Positions 53,893-62,555 of a stretch of 64,000 bases of DNA are shown in pieces. The stretch is from Flaviramulus basaltis. GTDB lineage: Bacteria > Bacteroidota > Bacteroidia > Flavobacteriales > Flavobacteriaceae. The translations under genes were made by a program, and so were the position numbers. The notes beneath the pieces are model-generated. The model was not told the DNA's origin, ran no database searches, and worked only from the letters and a program-made list of their open reading frames with translations. Every line of letters begins with the position of its first letter. The stretch's first letter is position 1. The stretch is from NCBI RefSeq assembly GCF_900114265.1, contig NZ_FPKV01000003.1, forward strand, positions 558,001-622,000. The letters run 5' to 3'.

Positions 53893-56800
53893 CTATTTAA
53901 TTATTAGCTTTTTATGGCTTAATATATTTTTTGTAGGTGTTCTTAAATTAATTATATAAGTACCTTCTTGTATACCAGAAATGTTAATTTTATAAAGCCC
54001 CTTTTCAGTATTTTGTTCTGAGGTATTGTAAGATCTTATTAAACGTCCACTAATGTCATAAATATCAATATTAGATAGTAAAATATTTTCGTCTGATATT
54101 CTTATGCTAGTTTCATTATTTGCTGGGTTTGGGAATAAAATAATTTCTAAAATTTCGGATTCAAAATCAGGATTAACTACTGTTAATGTTTTGTTTTTAG
54201 AATTACCTGATTTACTGGCACTATTGGTGCTTATTGATTTAATTTCAATAGCATTAACAAGAGGGTTTTCTACAACCGAGTGTAAAAATTCGATATTAAG
54301 AACACCATCAGATACGGTAATAGGAAAAGACAGCATGACACCAACACGGTGTCCAAATTCCGCGACAAGATCAAGGTTTGATCGTACAACATTATCTTCT
54401 AAAGCAATATCAAAAACACGCTCGCCAGCTCCATCAATACCATTATAAGTATTAGACATAAAGATATTTACAAAATAATCTGCATTTGGAACGGTAAACG
54501 TGAATTCCATTTCAGGGGCTGCTGTGTTATCATATCTTTCTGTATTAAATATAGTATTAAAAGTAGCAGTATCTATATAATCAGGAATAGATTCATGTCT
54601 AGTAATGTTGGTAACTCCATGTGTATATGGGCTTCCAGTATTAACAGAGTAGTTAGTACCACTATAAGCGCCTTGAGTTGTGTTGGCTTCCCAATCTATA
54701 TGAGAATCAGTTGCGGTTAAAAGAGGACCACCAGTATTAATACGATAAAGCGCATTACTATCAGGTAGAGTACTGCTAGGGGTAACTGTCCAAATAAAGT
54801 TTAAAGTAACAGCATCAGTATTAATGGTATCACTATCATCTATAGTTATAGTAACATTATACGGGCTATGGGTGTCTGCAAAATATGATATTGTACCATT
54901 AATACTACCAGTTAGAGAATCAATTGATAAGCCTTCTGGTAATCCTGCAGCAGTGTATACTAAATTTCCATCACCACCACTAGCTATAGCCGTTAAACTA
55001 CCATCAAGTGTATCACCTGAATTATTAGATTGGTTCGCTATAGTTTCAGTAATTATTGGTGTATCACCAGTTGATATAATCCAATTAAAATTTAAAGTAA
55101 CAACATCGTTTGTGTAAATATCACTATCGTCAATAGTAACGGTTACATCATAAGGGCTATCAGTTTCTGCTCCAGATGTTATAGTTCCTGTAATACTACC
55201 AGTTACAGAATCTATAGTTAAACCAGGAGGGAGGTTAGTAGCAATGAAAGATAAATCACCATCGCCACCATTAGCAATAACTGCAAGACTGCCATCAAGT
55301 GTATCATTTACTATATTATATTGTTCTTGAAAATTTTCAACAATAATTGAATTATCAGTGAAAATTCCTCTGATTTCAATAGCATTAACAAGAGGGTTTT
55401 CTACAACCGAGTGTAAAAATTCGATATTAAGAACACCATCAGATACGGTAATAGGAAAAGACAGCATGACACCAACACGGTGTCCAAATTCCGCGACAAG
55501 ATCAAGGTTTGATCGTACAACATTATCTTCTAAAGCAATATCAAAAACACGCTCGCCAGCTCCATCAATACCATTATAAGTATTAGACATATAGATGTTT
55601 ACTATGTAATAAGCATTTGGAACGGTAAACGTGAATTCCATTTCAGGGGCTGCTGTGTTATCATATCTTTCTGTATTAAATATAGTATTAAAAGTAGCAG
55701 TATCTATATAATCAGGAATAGATTCATGTCTAGTAATGTTGGTAACTCCATGTGTATATGGGCTTCCAGTATTAACAGAGTAGTTAGTACCATTATAAGC
55801 GCCTTGAGTTGTGTTGGCTTCCCAATCTATATCAGAATCAGTTGCGGTTAAAAGAGGGCCACCAGTATTTATGCGATAAAGAGGTGTAATTGAATTACTA
55901 TCAATAATACTCCAGTTAAAATTTAATGTAATGGTGTCGTTTGTGTAAATATCACTATCGTCAATAGTAATGGTTACATTATAAGGACTATTAGTTTCTG
56001 CTCCAGATGTTATAGTTCCTGTAATACTACCTGTTATAGGATCTATATTTAAACCAGGAGGGAGATTGGTTGCAGTGAATGACAAATCACCATCACCACC
56101 ACTAGCAATAACTGCTAAATTACCATCAAATGTATCACCCACATTATTAAATTGTTCTACAATATCATTATTAATAACTATAGGATTTTCTATAACTACT
56201 GATCTAATTTCAATAGCATTGACAAGAGGGTTTTCAACAACAGAATGTAAGAATTCGATATTAAGAACACCATCAGATACGGTAATAGGAAAAGATAGCA
56301 TTGTGGCTACTCGGTATCCAAATTCAGCTACAAGGTCTAGGTTTGATCGAACAACACTACCTTCCATGGCGATATCAAAAATACGTTCACCAGGAGCATT
56401 AATACTATTGTAAGTGTTAGACATGTAAATGTTTACAAGGTAATAAGCATTTGGTACAGTAAAAGTAAATTCCATTTCAGGAGCGGCTGTATTATCATAC
56501 CTTTCTGTGTTAAATATGGTATTGAATGTAGTAGTATCTATATAGTCAGGAATAGATTCATGTCTAGTAATATCGCTAACTCCATGCGTAAAAACATTTC
56601 CTGTATTTACAGAGTAGCTAGTACCAGTATAAGCACCTTGAATTGTGTTGGCTTCCCAATTTATATCAGAATCAGTCCCAGCTAAAAGAGGACCACCAGT
56701 ATTTATACGGTAAAGTGGATTGCTATTTAGTGGAGTTTCATTGCTTGGATAAATAATCCAAGTGAAGTTTAAATTAACGGCATCTGTAGTTGATGTATCA

Positions 56801-59800
56801 CTATCATCAACAGTAATAGTTACATTATATGGGCTATTTTCAAAATCACTAGATGATATTGATCCACCTATTTGACCATTTGTAGGCTCAATAAAAACTC
56901 CAGAAGGTAATCCTGTTGCTGAAAATGTAAGATTACCATCACCACCACTAGCTATGACACCTAAACTACCGTCAAGAGTATCACCTACGGTATTAGTTTG
57001 ATTTGAAAGATTATTAACTAAAATTTGATTTTCAAGTACAAAGGACCTTATTTCTATAGCGTTAATAAGAGGGTTATCGATTCCATGTAAAAACTCAATA
57101 TTAAGTTCTCCATCAGATATAGTTACTGGAAATGAGAGCATACCAGCTACTTGATGACCAAATTCAGCGACTAAATCTAGGTCTAATCGAGCTAAATCAT
57201 CTTCGATAGCAATATCAAAAACGCGACCTCCAGGACTGTTTATGCCATCGTAAGCATTACAAAAATATAAGTTTATAAGATAATTAGCATCAGGAAGAGG
57301 TATGTTAAATTCCATTTCAGGTGCAGCAGCATTGTCATATCGTTCAGTTGCAAATAAAGTATTAAATGTTTGATTGTCTATGTAATCTGGGATTGAGGAA
57401 TCTCTAGTAAGATTTGATATGCCATTGGCATATCCATTACCTGAATTTACTGAATAATCTGTGCCAATATATGAACCATTGGTAGTATTCTCTTGCCAAT
57501 TTACACCAGAGTCTGTAGCAGTAAAAAGATTCCCCCCAGTATTTATACGAACCACAGAAGTACTCGCCATTGGAGTTGTTACTGTCCAAGTAAAGTTTAA
57601 TAAAACATTATCGGTATTATCACCATCACTGTCATCCACTGTAATAGTGACATCATATGGGCTACTATTTGAAGCACTTAAAGAGATTACACCGGTAAGA
57701 CTTCCTGTATTTTGGTCTATAACTATACCTGCGGGTAAACCACTAGCGCTGTAAGTTAGACTTCCATCACCACCACTTGCAATAACGTTAATACTATCAT
57801 CAATAGTTTCGCCTGAAAAATGATATTGATTAGGTAAAGAGTTAACAATTATTGGACTTAGAGCATCTTTTGTAACATTTAAAACACCCCAAGTTCCTTC
57901 AAGTTCTACTCCAATGGCATTAGAAGTGCCTATGAAACCTATTGCTAAATCTTTATTTGTTTGCTGAATTGCATCTAAAATAAGGCCTTGTGCTGTTATA
58001 GTTCCAAAAGTTTGTGATGTATCATCATCAAATGTATATTCTAAAATAATTTCTCCAGTAGTAGGATCTATTATAAAGCTGAAAAGAATAAGGCCATTTG
58101 GTCTATTATTAGTATCTACCACAAGATCTATTGGTGTTTGTGGAATATCATTAATTTCTTGTTGTACCCTAATCCCTTGTTTTCTGGCTACAAACTTAAT
58201 ATAGTTGCTTTGAGTACCATCACCAATAAAGAAACCAAGCTCTCCGTCTGGAGATGCTGAATTACCATATAATTGTAAAGGTTGGTTGAAATTAACAATT
58301 GTTCCTGAAATGGTAAATAATCCTGTATTTTGATCTACTTGAATACCATACTGAAATGCTTTTTCTTGATTATTTTGAGTGCCTAATGCAGTGCCAGAAG
58401 TCATTTCCATAGTCATAGCACCAATAGCACCTCCTAAAATATCGTTAGGATTTGGATCATTTAAGTCATCTCGTCGGTCTAACCAATTTAGCCAATTTCC
58501 ATTTGTTACATCTCCATTATTCATCATTCCCGTCATGCCTAATCCAAGGTATCCACCTAAAAAGGTATTAGAGAATAATTCGTTTATAACCGGTAAAATA
58601 AAAGCATCGCTATCATTTTTATTTGGATTTCCTAATTGAAATGGGTCATTAACATCTAAAATACCATCGGCATCATCATCAGTATCATTAAGGTCAGAAA
58701 CTAAAATACCTCCAATAGATTTATCAAAGTCTGCTGGTTGAGAACCTCCATTGCAAGGGTCTGTAAAGTTGTCAACTTCATCTTGATTACTATATTCATC
58801 ATTATCATAATCTGCATTCGCTTCATAACCAATATCAGTTGGTGATAAACATGTTACAAAATCTTGAGGTTCAATTACCGTTATAATATTATTAAAATTA
58901 CCAACCCAAATAGTTCCAGGGAAGATATCTGAGTCACTATTACATGTAACTCCTAAAGCATTTCCTCCTAAGCCAGAGATAAAGCTAGAAGTGAAATTTT
59001 CTACAGTACCACTAGAATTTAACTCAACTCTTCTTAATACCCCAGTATTGGTTCCTGCTAATAAATTCCCTTTCATTATACCTCCAAAATTACTGGCTGT
59101 ATATTCGTCTATAGCATTTGTGTTTGTACCCCAAATAAGGATAGAACTGTCATTTGGTCCATCGGGGTTTATTTGTCCAGGACCCCTCCAATCTCCTTGA
59201 CTCGGATCTGCATAACTTACAGGTAATGGTGGCCAGTCTGCTGGTAAACCAATATCAGGATCTGTTGTAGAATCTAATGTTGAACCATCTGGGTCGTAAA
59301 GCTGTGTTCTAAAAACGGCGCCGTCTAAACCTAATTGTGCAGGAGCTGTAAATAGTCCAGCACCTGCTGGGTTAGCTCTAACAGGATTTGGATGTCCTCC
59401 ATACAGGCTACCAAAGGTGTAATTTTGTATATCTGTTGTTATTAAATGTAATTGATCTTCATTATTGATTTGTTCACCTCCAGAAGCAGAACTACTTCCA
59501 GGTTCACTAGAAATATAATTATTAGTAACATTATTTGTGCCTTCATTTTCAGGGAAACCACCCCAACCACCGTTAGCGCCATTTTCAGTAGCATAAACGC
59601 TACCACTTTCCGTTACTACTAAATCATAAGAGTTTCTATAGCCAGGTGAGAAAATTTGAACAGGACCACCTGGAACAATCTTACCTTGGTTTAGACCGTC
59701 ATTTCCTCCAAAAGGATCATTAATGTCTATACCATTATATCCAGAGATATTAGGGTCTTCTATACCATTTTTATTTGCTCTTGTAGGATCATCTAAAGTA

Positions 59801-60549
59801 GGAATATCATAAATGTAGTTGCGACCATTATCATTCTGAATAGGCATGCTTTCTATCATAGATAGATTTATTGATAAAATTGAAGAAGATAAAGCATATT
59901 CAGTTAGATAGGTGAAATTTTTTGAAGGACTTCCTCCATTAGTATTACCTCCCGAGCATACTATTAAAAAATCTTTTCCATTGATTTTTGTAAATTCAAT
60001 GCCATGTGTGCCATGATTTTCTTCTGATCTAGGTAAACCTCTTACTATATCTACGGCATCCCAAGAAGATCCATTCCATGTAAATCTAGTTATTATACCA
60101 GAATTTGTATCTAAACCAACATCGCCACCACCACCACCAGTGCCACCACCAATTCTGAAGTCTGACGATGTCACATATATGATAGGATTACTAGCTGTAC
60201 CAGCAACAGTTATTCCTGTAGTTTCTCTAAAAGTTGATGAAAACGAAGACCCGTCGTCATTATGATTTTGTATAGTCTGAATATGATTTAATGTTTCCAT
60301 TTCAGTCAAAACATAATTGCTATTATCAACACGTTCTATTGTTAATATTTTAACCAAGCCCTTGTATTCTGTAAGATATAATCGACCATCTGGGCCATAC
60401 ATTAAAGAAGTAACCATGTCAACAGAGCCTTTCCCATTAAAATTCAGATTGCTTTGGCTAAAGTTTTGAGCATAATTTAATCTGGTAATTAATAATAATA
60501 GAAAAAAAAGAATTAGTTTGATTTTTTTTTGGCAGTAGAAATGTTTCAT
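53893..60549 (-). CDS. Giant T9SS-secreted protein: sorbosone-dehydrogenase-like propeller, malectin-like and Ig-like repeats
   Basis: ATG at 60549 gives 2218 residues with signal peptide MKHFYCQKKIKLILFFLLLL...NYAQ; a start at 60582 would precede it. The N-terminal part (to about residue 560) is a glucose/sorbosone-dehydrogenase-like propeller (VTSLMYGPDGRLYLTEYKG). A thrombospondin-3-like acidic segment (NADYDNDEYSNQDEV) and a lectin-like domain with QKGIRVQQEI-type core follow. Then come four malectin-like domains (RINTGG...TERYDNTAAPEMEF...NPLVNAIEIR; at 57053-57560, 56206-56715, 55373-55881, 54242-54750) interleaved with five He-PIG Ig modules (GDGDLSFTATNLPPGL...SPYNVTITIDDSD). The end SEILEIILFPNPANNETSIRI is a T9SS sorting domain. 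It probably binds glycans at the surface. Confidence 0.82.
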   Translation of the reverse strand: MKHFYCQKKIKLILFFLLLLITRLNYAQNFSQSNLNFNGKGSVDMVTSLMYGPDGRLYLTEYKGLVKILTIERVDNSNYVLTEMETLNHIQTIQNHNDDGSSFSSTFRETTGITVAGTASNPIIYVTSSDFRIGGGTGGGGGDVGLDTNSGIITRFTWNGSSWDAVDIVRGLPRSEENHGTHGIEFTKINGKDFLIVCSGGNTNGGSPSKNFTYLTEYALSSSILSINLSMIESMPIQNDNGRNYIYDIPTLDDPTRANKNGIEDPNISGYNGIDINDPFGGNDGLNQGKIVPGGPVQIFSPGYRNSYDLVVTESGSVYATENGANGGWGGFPENEGTNNVTNNYISSEPGSSSASGGEQINNEDQLHLITTDIQNYTFGSLYGGHPNPVRANPAGAGLFTAPAQLGLDGAVFRTQLYDPDGSTLDSTTDPDIGLPADWPPLPVSYADPSQGDWRGPGQINPDGPNDSSILIWGTNTNAIDEYTASNFGGIMKGNLLAGTNTGVLRRVELNSSGTVENFTSSFISGLGGNALGVTCNSDSDIFPGTIWVGNFNNIITVIEPQDFVTCLSPTDIGYEANADYDNDEYSNQDEVDNFTDPCNGGSQPADFDKSIGGILVSDLNDTDDDADGILDVNDPFQLGNPNKNDSDAFILPVINELFSNTFLGGYLGLGMTGMMNNGDVTNGNWLNWLDRRDDLNDPNPNDILGGAIGAMTMEMTSGTALGTQNNQEKAFQYGIQVDQNTGLFTISGTIVNFNQPLQLYGNSASPDGELGFFIGDGTQSNYIKFVARKQGIRVQQEINDIPQTPIDLVVDTNNRPNGLILFSFIIDPTTGEIILEYTFDDDTSQTFGTITAQGLILDAIQQTNKDLAIGFIGTSNAIGVELEGTWGVLNVTKDALSPIIVNSLPNQYHFSGETIDDSINVIASGGDGSLTYSASGLPAGIVIDQNTGSLTGVISLSASNSSPYDVTITVDDSDGDNTDNVLLNFTWTVTTPMASTSVVRINTGGNLFTATDSGVNWQENTTNGSYIGTDYSVNSGNGYANGISNLTRDSSIPDYIDNQTFNTLFATERYDNAAAPEMEFNIPLPDANYLINLYFCNAYDGINSPGGRVFDIAIEDDLARLDLDLVAEFGHQVAGMLSFPVTISDGELNIEFLHGIDNPLINAIEIRSFVLENQILVNNLSNQTNTVGDTLDGSLGVIASGGDGNLTFSATGLPSGVFIEPTNGQIGGSISSSDFENSPYNVTITVDDSDTSTTDAVNLNFTWIIYPSNETPLNSNPLYRINTGGPLLAGTDSDINWEANTIQGAYTGTSYSVNTGNVFTHGVSDITRHESIPDYIDTTTFNTIFNTERYDNTAAPEMEFTFTVPNAYYLVNIYMSNTYNSINAPGERIFDIAMEGSVVRSNLDLVAEFGYRVATMLSFPITVSDGVLNIEFLHSVVENPLVNAIEIRSVVIENPIVINNDIVEQFNNVGDTFDGNLAVIASGGDGDLSFTATNLPPGLNIDPITGSITGTITSGAETNSPYNVTITIDDSDIYTNDTITLNFNWSIIDSNSITPLYRINTGGPLLTATDSDIDWEANTTQGAYNGTNYSVNTGSPYTHGVTNITRHESIPDYIDTATFNTIFNTERYDNTAAPEMEFTFTVPNAYYIVNIYMSNTYNGIDGAGERVFDIALEDNVVRSNLDLVAEFGHRVGVMLSFPITVSDGVLNIEFLHSVVENPLVNAIEIRGIFTDNSIIVENFQEQYNIVNDTLDGSLAVIANGGDGDLSFIATNLPPGLTIDSVTGSITGTITSGAETDSPYDVTVTIDDSDIYTNDVVTLNFNWIISTGDTPIITETIANQSNNSGDTLDGSLTAIASGGDGNLVYTAAGLPEGLSIDSLTGSINGTISYFADTHSPYNVTITIDDSDTINTDAVTLNFIWTVTPSSTLPDSNALYRINTGGPLLTATDSHIDWEANTTQGAYSGTNYSVNTGSPYTHGVTNITRHESIPDYIDTATFNTIFNTERYDNTAAPEMEFTFTVPNADYFVNIFMSNTYNGIDGAGERVFDIALEDNVVRSNLDLVAEFGHRVGVMLSFPITVSDGVLNIEFLHSVVENPLVNAIEIKSISTNSASKSGNSKNKTLTVVNPDFESEILEIILFPNPANNETSIRISDENILLSNIDIYDISGRLIRSYNTSEQNTEKGLYKINISGIQEGTYIINLRTPTKNILSHKKLIIK
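54242..54750 (-). repeat. Long direct DNA repeat, copy nearest the C-terminus
   Basis: 509 bases encoding a malectin-like domain. The first 219 bases (54242-54460) are identical by eye to 55373-55591; scattered differences occur after that. Offset between copies is 1131 bases, in frame, and includes two Ig-like modules. Confidence 0.85.
55373..55881 (-). repeat. Long direct DNA repeat, second copy
   Basis: 509 bases nearly identical to 54242-54750. Two more diverged copies lie at 56206-56715 and 57053-57560, so the pair is a recent duplication or gene-conversion product in an older tandem array. Confidence 0.85.
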
Positions 60550-61170
60550 AATAGCATTTAAGTAATTATATATTGAACACAATCAATTATAGTTTAATAA
60601 TTTATACCTAACTACAAGGTCTAAATTTGTATTTATCAGTTTAGTTATGTGCCAAACTTTAATTTAAGATGTAAAAAAATTGTTGCTATTAATTAAAACT
60701 AGGTGCTTTATTGAGAGAACCTATTATTTTAGATTTCAAAAATAATGTAGAGTGAACTAAAAATAATAAGTTTTCTGTACATAGCAATAATATTCGTTGA
60801 ATTACAATTTTTATTATTTTTATGTCTAAAAACAAATGTAACACTCTGTTTTATAGATTGTTGTATTTTGTTTGTGATATAGATGTGTAAAATAAAGTAA
60901 GGTTTCTTAAGTGTTGTTGTAAAGACTTATATATTTTGTAGAGGTCAATTTATTAAAAAGATGATTTAATTGCATTTATTTTAAGAAATTAATAATATTT
61001 AGAATATTAATTTGAATAGATCTTTATCTTTTTTTATTTGAATGTTTTTATACTTATTAAAAAAAAGCATTCTTCTTTGTTAAAGAAATTTAAATGAATG
61101 AAAATATTAGAAAAAGATATTCTAAATATTTTTATAAAAAAAAAGCTAGTTTAGTTCTATGAAATATAAG
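60550..61170. other. Intergenic region upstream of the malectin-repeat gene
   Basis: About 620 bases, AT-rich, between that gene (minus) and the tRNA-Leu gene (minus). The upstream promoter of the malectin-repeat gene should be here. I found no convincing ORF, RNA gene or TAnnTTTG box at a suitable distance. Confidence 0.4.
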
Positions 61171-61255
61171 TGCGCACGAGAAGATTCGAACTTCCACATC
61201 CTAAACGGATACTGGCCCCTCAAGCCAGCGCGTCTACCAATTCCGCCACGTGCGC
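61171..61255 (-). tRNA. tRNA-Leu (anticodon GAG)
   Basis: On the minus strand the sequence folds as a class II tRNA. The acceptor stem GCGCACG pairs with CGTGCGC, the D-loop is AATTGGTAGACGC, the anticodon loop is TTGAGGG (GAG), a long variable arm follows, and the T-loop has GTTCGAATC. The discriminator is A. No CCA is encoded, consistent with the CCA-adding enzyme at 885. Confidence 0.96.
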
Positions 61256-61276
61256 ATTAAAGAAGTGTATAAAAAT

Positions 61277-61310
61277 AGAAAAAGTTAAGTAATTAAGCTT
61301 AACTTTTTCT
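61277..61310. terminator. Perfect inverted repeat next to the tRNA
   Basis: A 13-bp perfect stem (61277-61289 AGAAAAAGTTAAG with 61298-61310) has an 8-base loop and A/T-rich ends. On the minus strand it is upstream of the tRNA gene, so it probably ends transcription of an upstream unit or acts in both directions. Confidence 0.6.
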
Positions 61311-61345
61311 AGTGACCGGGTTAGGGATTTAAACCCAGTAATTAT
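61311..61345 (-). other. tRNA-like fragment
   Basis: On the minus strand the segment reads CTCATAA (a CAU-type anticodon loop with a mostly paired stem) then GGGTTTAAATCCC, a T-arm-like block. The variable region is missing and no 5' half is present, so it is not a working tRNA. It could be the footprint of a mobile element that used a tRNA gene as integration site. Confidence 0.3.
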
Positions 61346-61930
61346 GAGTTATTTGCTAATTTTTACAACCGTTGTTTACGAATTGCGAACATTGCTTTTA
61401 TTTTAAATATGTCAAATTAACTTTCGGTTGTACAAATGTAATTAAATTTAAATTTTTGTTTTTTAGAATAAGTGTTTTTTTTTATCTTAAATTGAGAAGG
61501 AGTCAAAATTGTAGAGAAATAGAATCTATACATTTTTTATTTCTGACTTTATAAGAATCAATTCGTTTAGGGATAAAAAGAATAGAGAGATAAAATATCA
61601 AGTGGAAAATAATATAAATTTTTAAAAAGTATTAACCCACTTACAGATTGAAACTAAAATTAACCTACGCTATATAAAGGAGAGCGTGTTCATATAAGTA
61701 TAATACATTCCAGTAAGCCTACATAATGTCCTAATTATAAAATTTTTAAGGTTTATTTCTAAAAACCCATCCATTAAGGATGATATTCCTTTTTTTAGTT
61801 CAAAATCTCTGTTAATTAAAATTCACTTTTAAATGCTCACTATAAAAACCGAAAAGCATACAATTAATTTCAAAAAAAATTTGCTTTTAGAATGCAATAT
61901 GCTAATAGAAAGCCCCCTATTCTCGAGTAA

Positions 61931-62149
61931 TGTAAAATCCTTGATTTGGTTCGTATATTCTTTAAAAATGTAAATTGTGAGCGTTTGCTAGATGATGTCT
62001 ATACTGTCTATTATGTAACAGTTCTCGAGCTGTAAACACGCTCAATCTAAGGGGATCTATATATAGATAGGAGTATTTGCTTTTGTCTGTGGTACACCGA
62101 ACGTTCGATAGATCTGGCTAATGATATCGGCAAAGACCTGAAAAGCTAG
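61931..62149 (+). pseudogene. Decayed coding fragment, possibly of a mobile element
   Basis: One plus-strand frame is open from 61931 to 62149 except for two stops (62033, 62048). It includes CERLLDDVYTVYYVTVLEL, GDLYIDRS and LWYTERSIDLANDIGKDLKS; after the final stop a neighbouring frame continues SAHHQCYRIEG. This pattern of stops and a frameshift in protein-like sequence suggests an old gene, perhaps a transposase or mobilisation gene, but I cannot name the family. Confidence 0.35.
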
Positions 62150-62475
62150 TGCTCATCATCAATGCTATAGAATCGAAGGCTAATCCTATTTCCACCAGTT
62201 CTTTGTAGTTCCTTGTCTCTCAATTTTGGTGTTAGTATTTATTTTAAAAAATCATGTTTTGTTTGTATCTGATCCAAGGTCTCAAGAATTTTATTGTGAT
62301 TTGTTCGAAAGTTGCACATTTCAAATTGTTTTGTAGTTACTAAAATTTACTGTTATTCTTTAGTTGGCAGAACGTTCTCTATTTATACCCTAAATGCACA
62401 ACGGTTTATTTTTTTTATGTTAAAAAAACATGATTTTATATAAAAATCAGAAAAAACCCCTGTATTTATGATAAA

Positions 62476-62484
62476 CCCCCCCCC
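62476..62484 (+). repeat. C9 homopolymer upstream of a secreted repeat protein
   Basis: Nine consecutive C in a very AT-rich region, 71 bases upstream of the ATG at 62556. The TTATTTTG at about 62506-62513 is close to the -7 consensus, which would put the C-run near the -33 region. Slippage could vary promoter spacing. No TTG -33 is visible. Confidence 0.5.
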
Positions 62485-62555
62485 TAAAAGTAATTAGATA
62501 ATACTTTATTTTGTTAACAACACCAACAACTAAATTAAATTATTATCAATTATTT

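Larger units (their letters stand above)
61256..62555. other. Low-coding region with decayed sequence
   Basis: 1300 bases downstream of the tRNA-Leu gene with no intact gene. It contains the terminator, the tRNA-like fragment, a broken reading frame at 61931-62149 and a C9 tract. Between about 61870 and 62240 the base composition is less AT-rich than nearby intergenic DNA, as in eroded foreign DNA. Confidence 0.5.

Noticed and set aside
54104-55579. Plus-strand open frames across the malectin repeats (e.g. 54104-54448, 55358-55579).
   Set aside because: They are antisense images of the coding strand, nearly identical to each other because the gene repeat is, and have no start signals or sensible protein features.
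53893-60549. The repeats looked at first like a CRISPR or VNTR array.
   Set aside because: They are long in-frame protein-domain repeats (about 500 bases) without short spacers or Cas genes.
61311-61345. A second tRNA gene (CAU-like) next to tRNA-Leu.
   Set aside because: No 5' half, no variable loop and no paired acceptor stem; at most a fragment.
61372-61554. A 60-codon plus-strand frame after the tRNA-Leu gene.
   Set aside because: Low complexity, Phe/Lys/Cys-rich, no ribosome site and no similarity to a known family.
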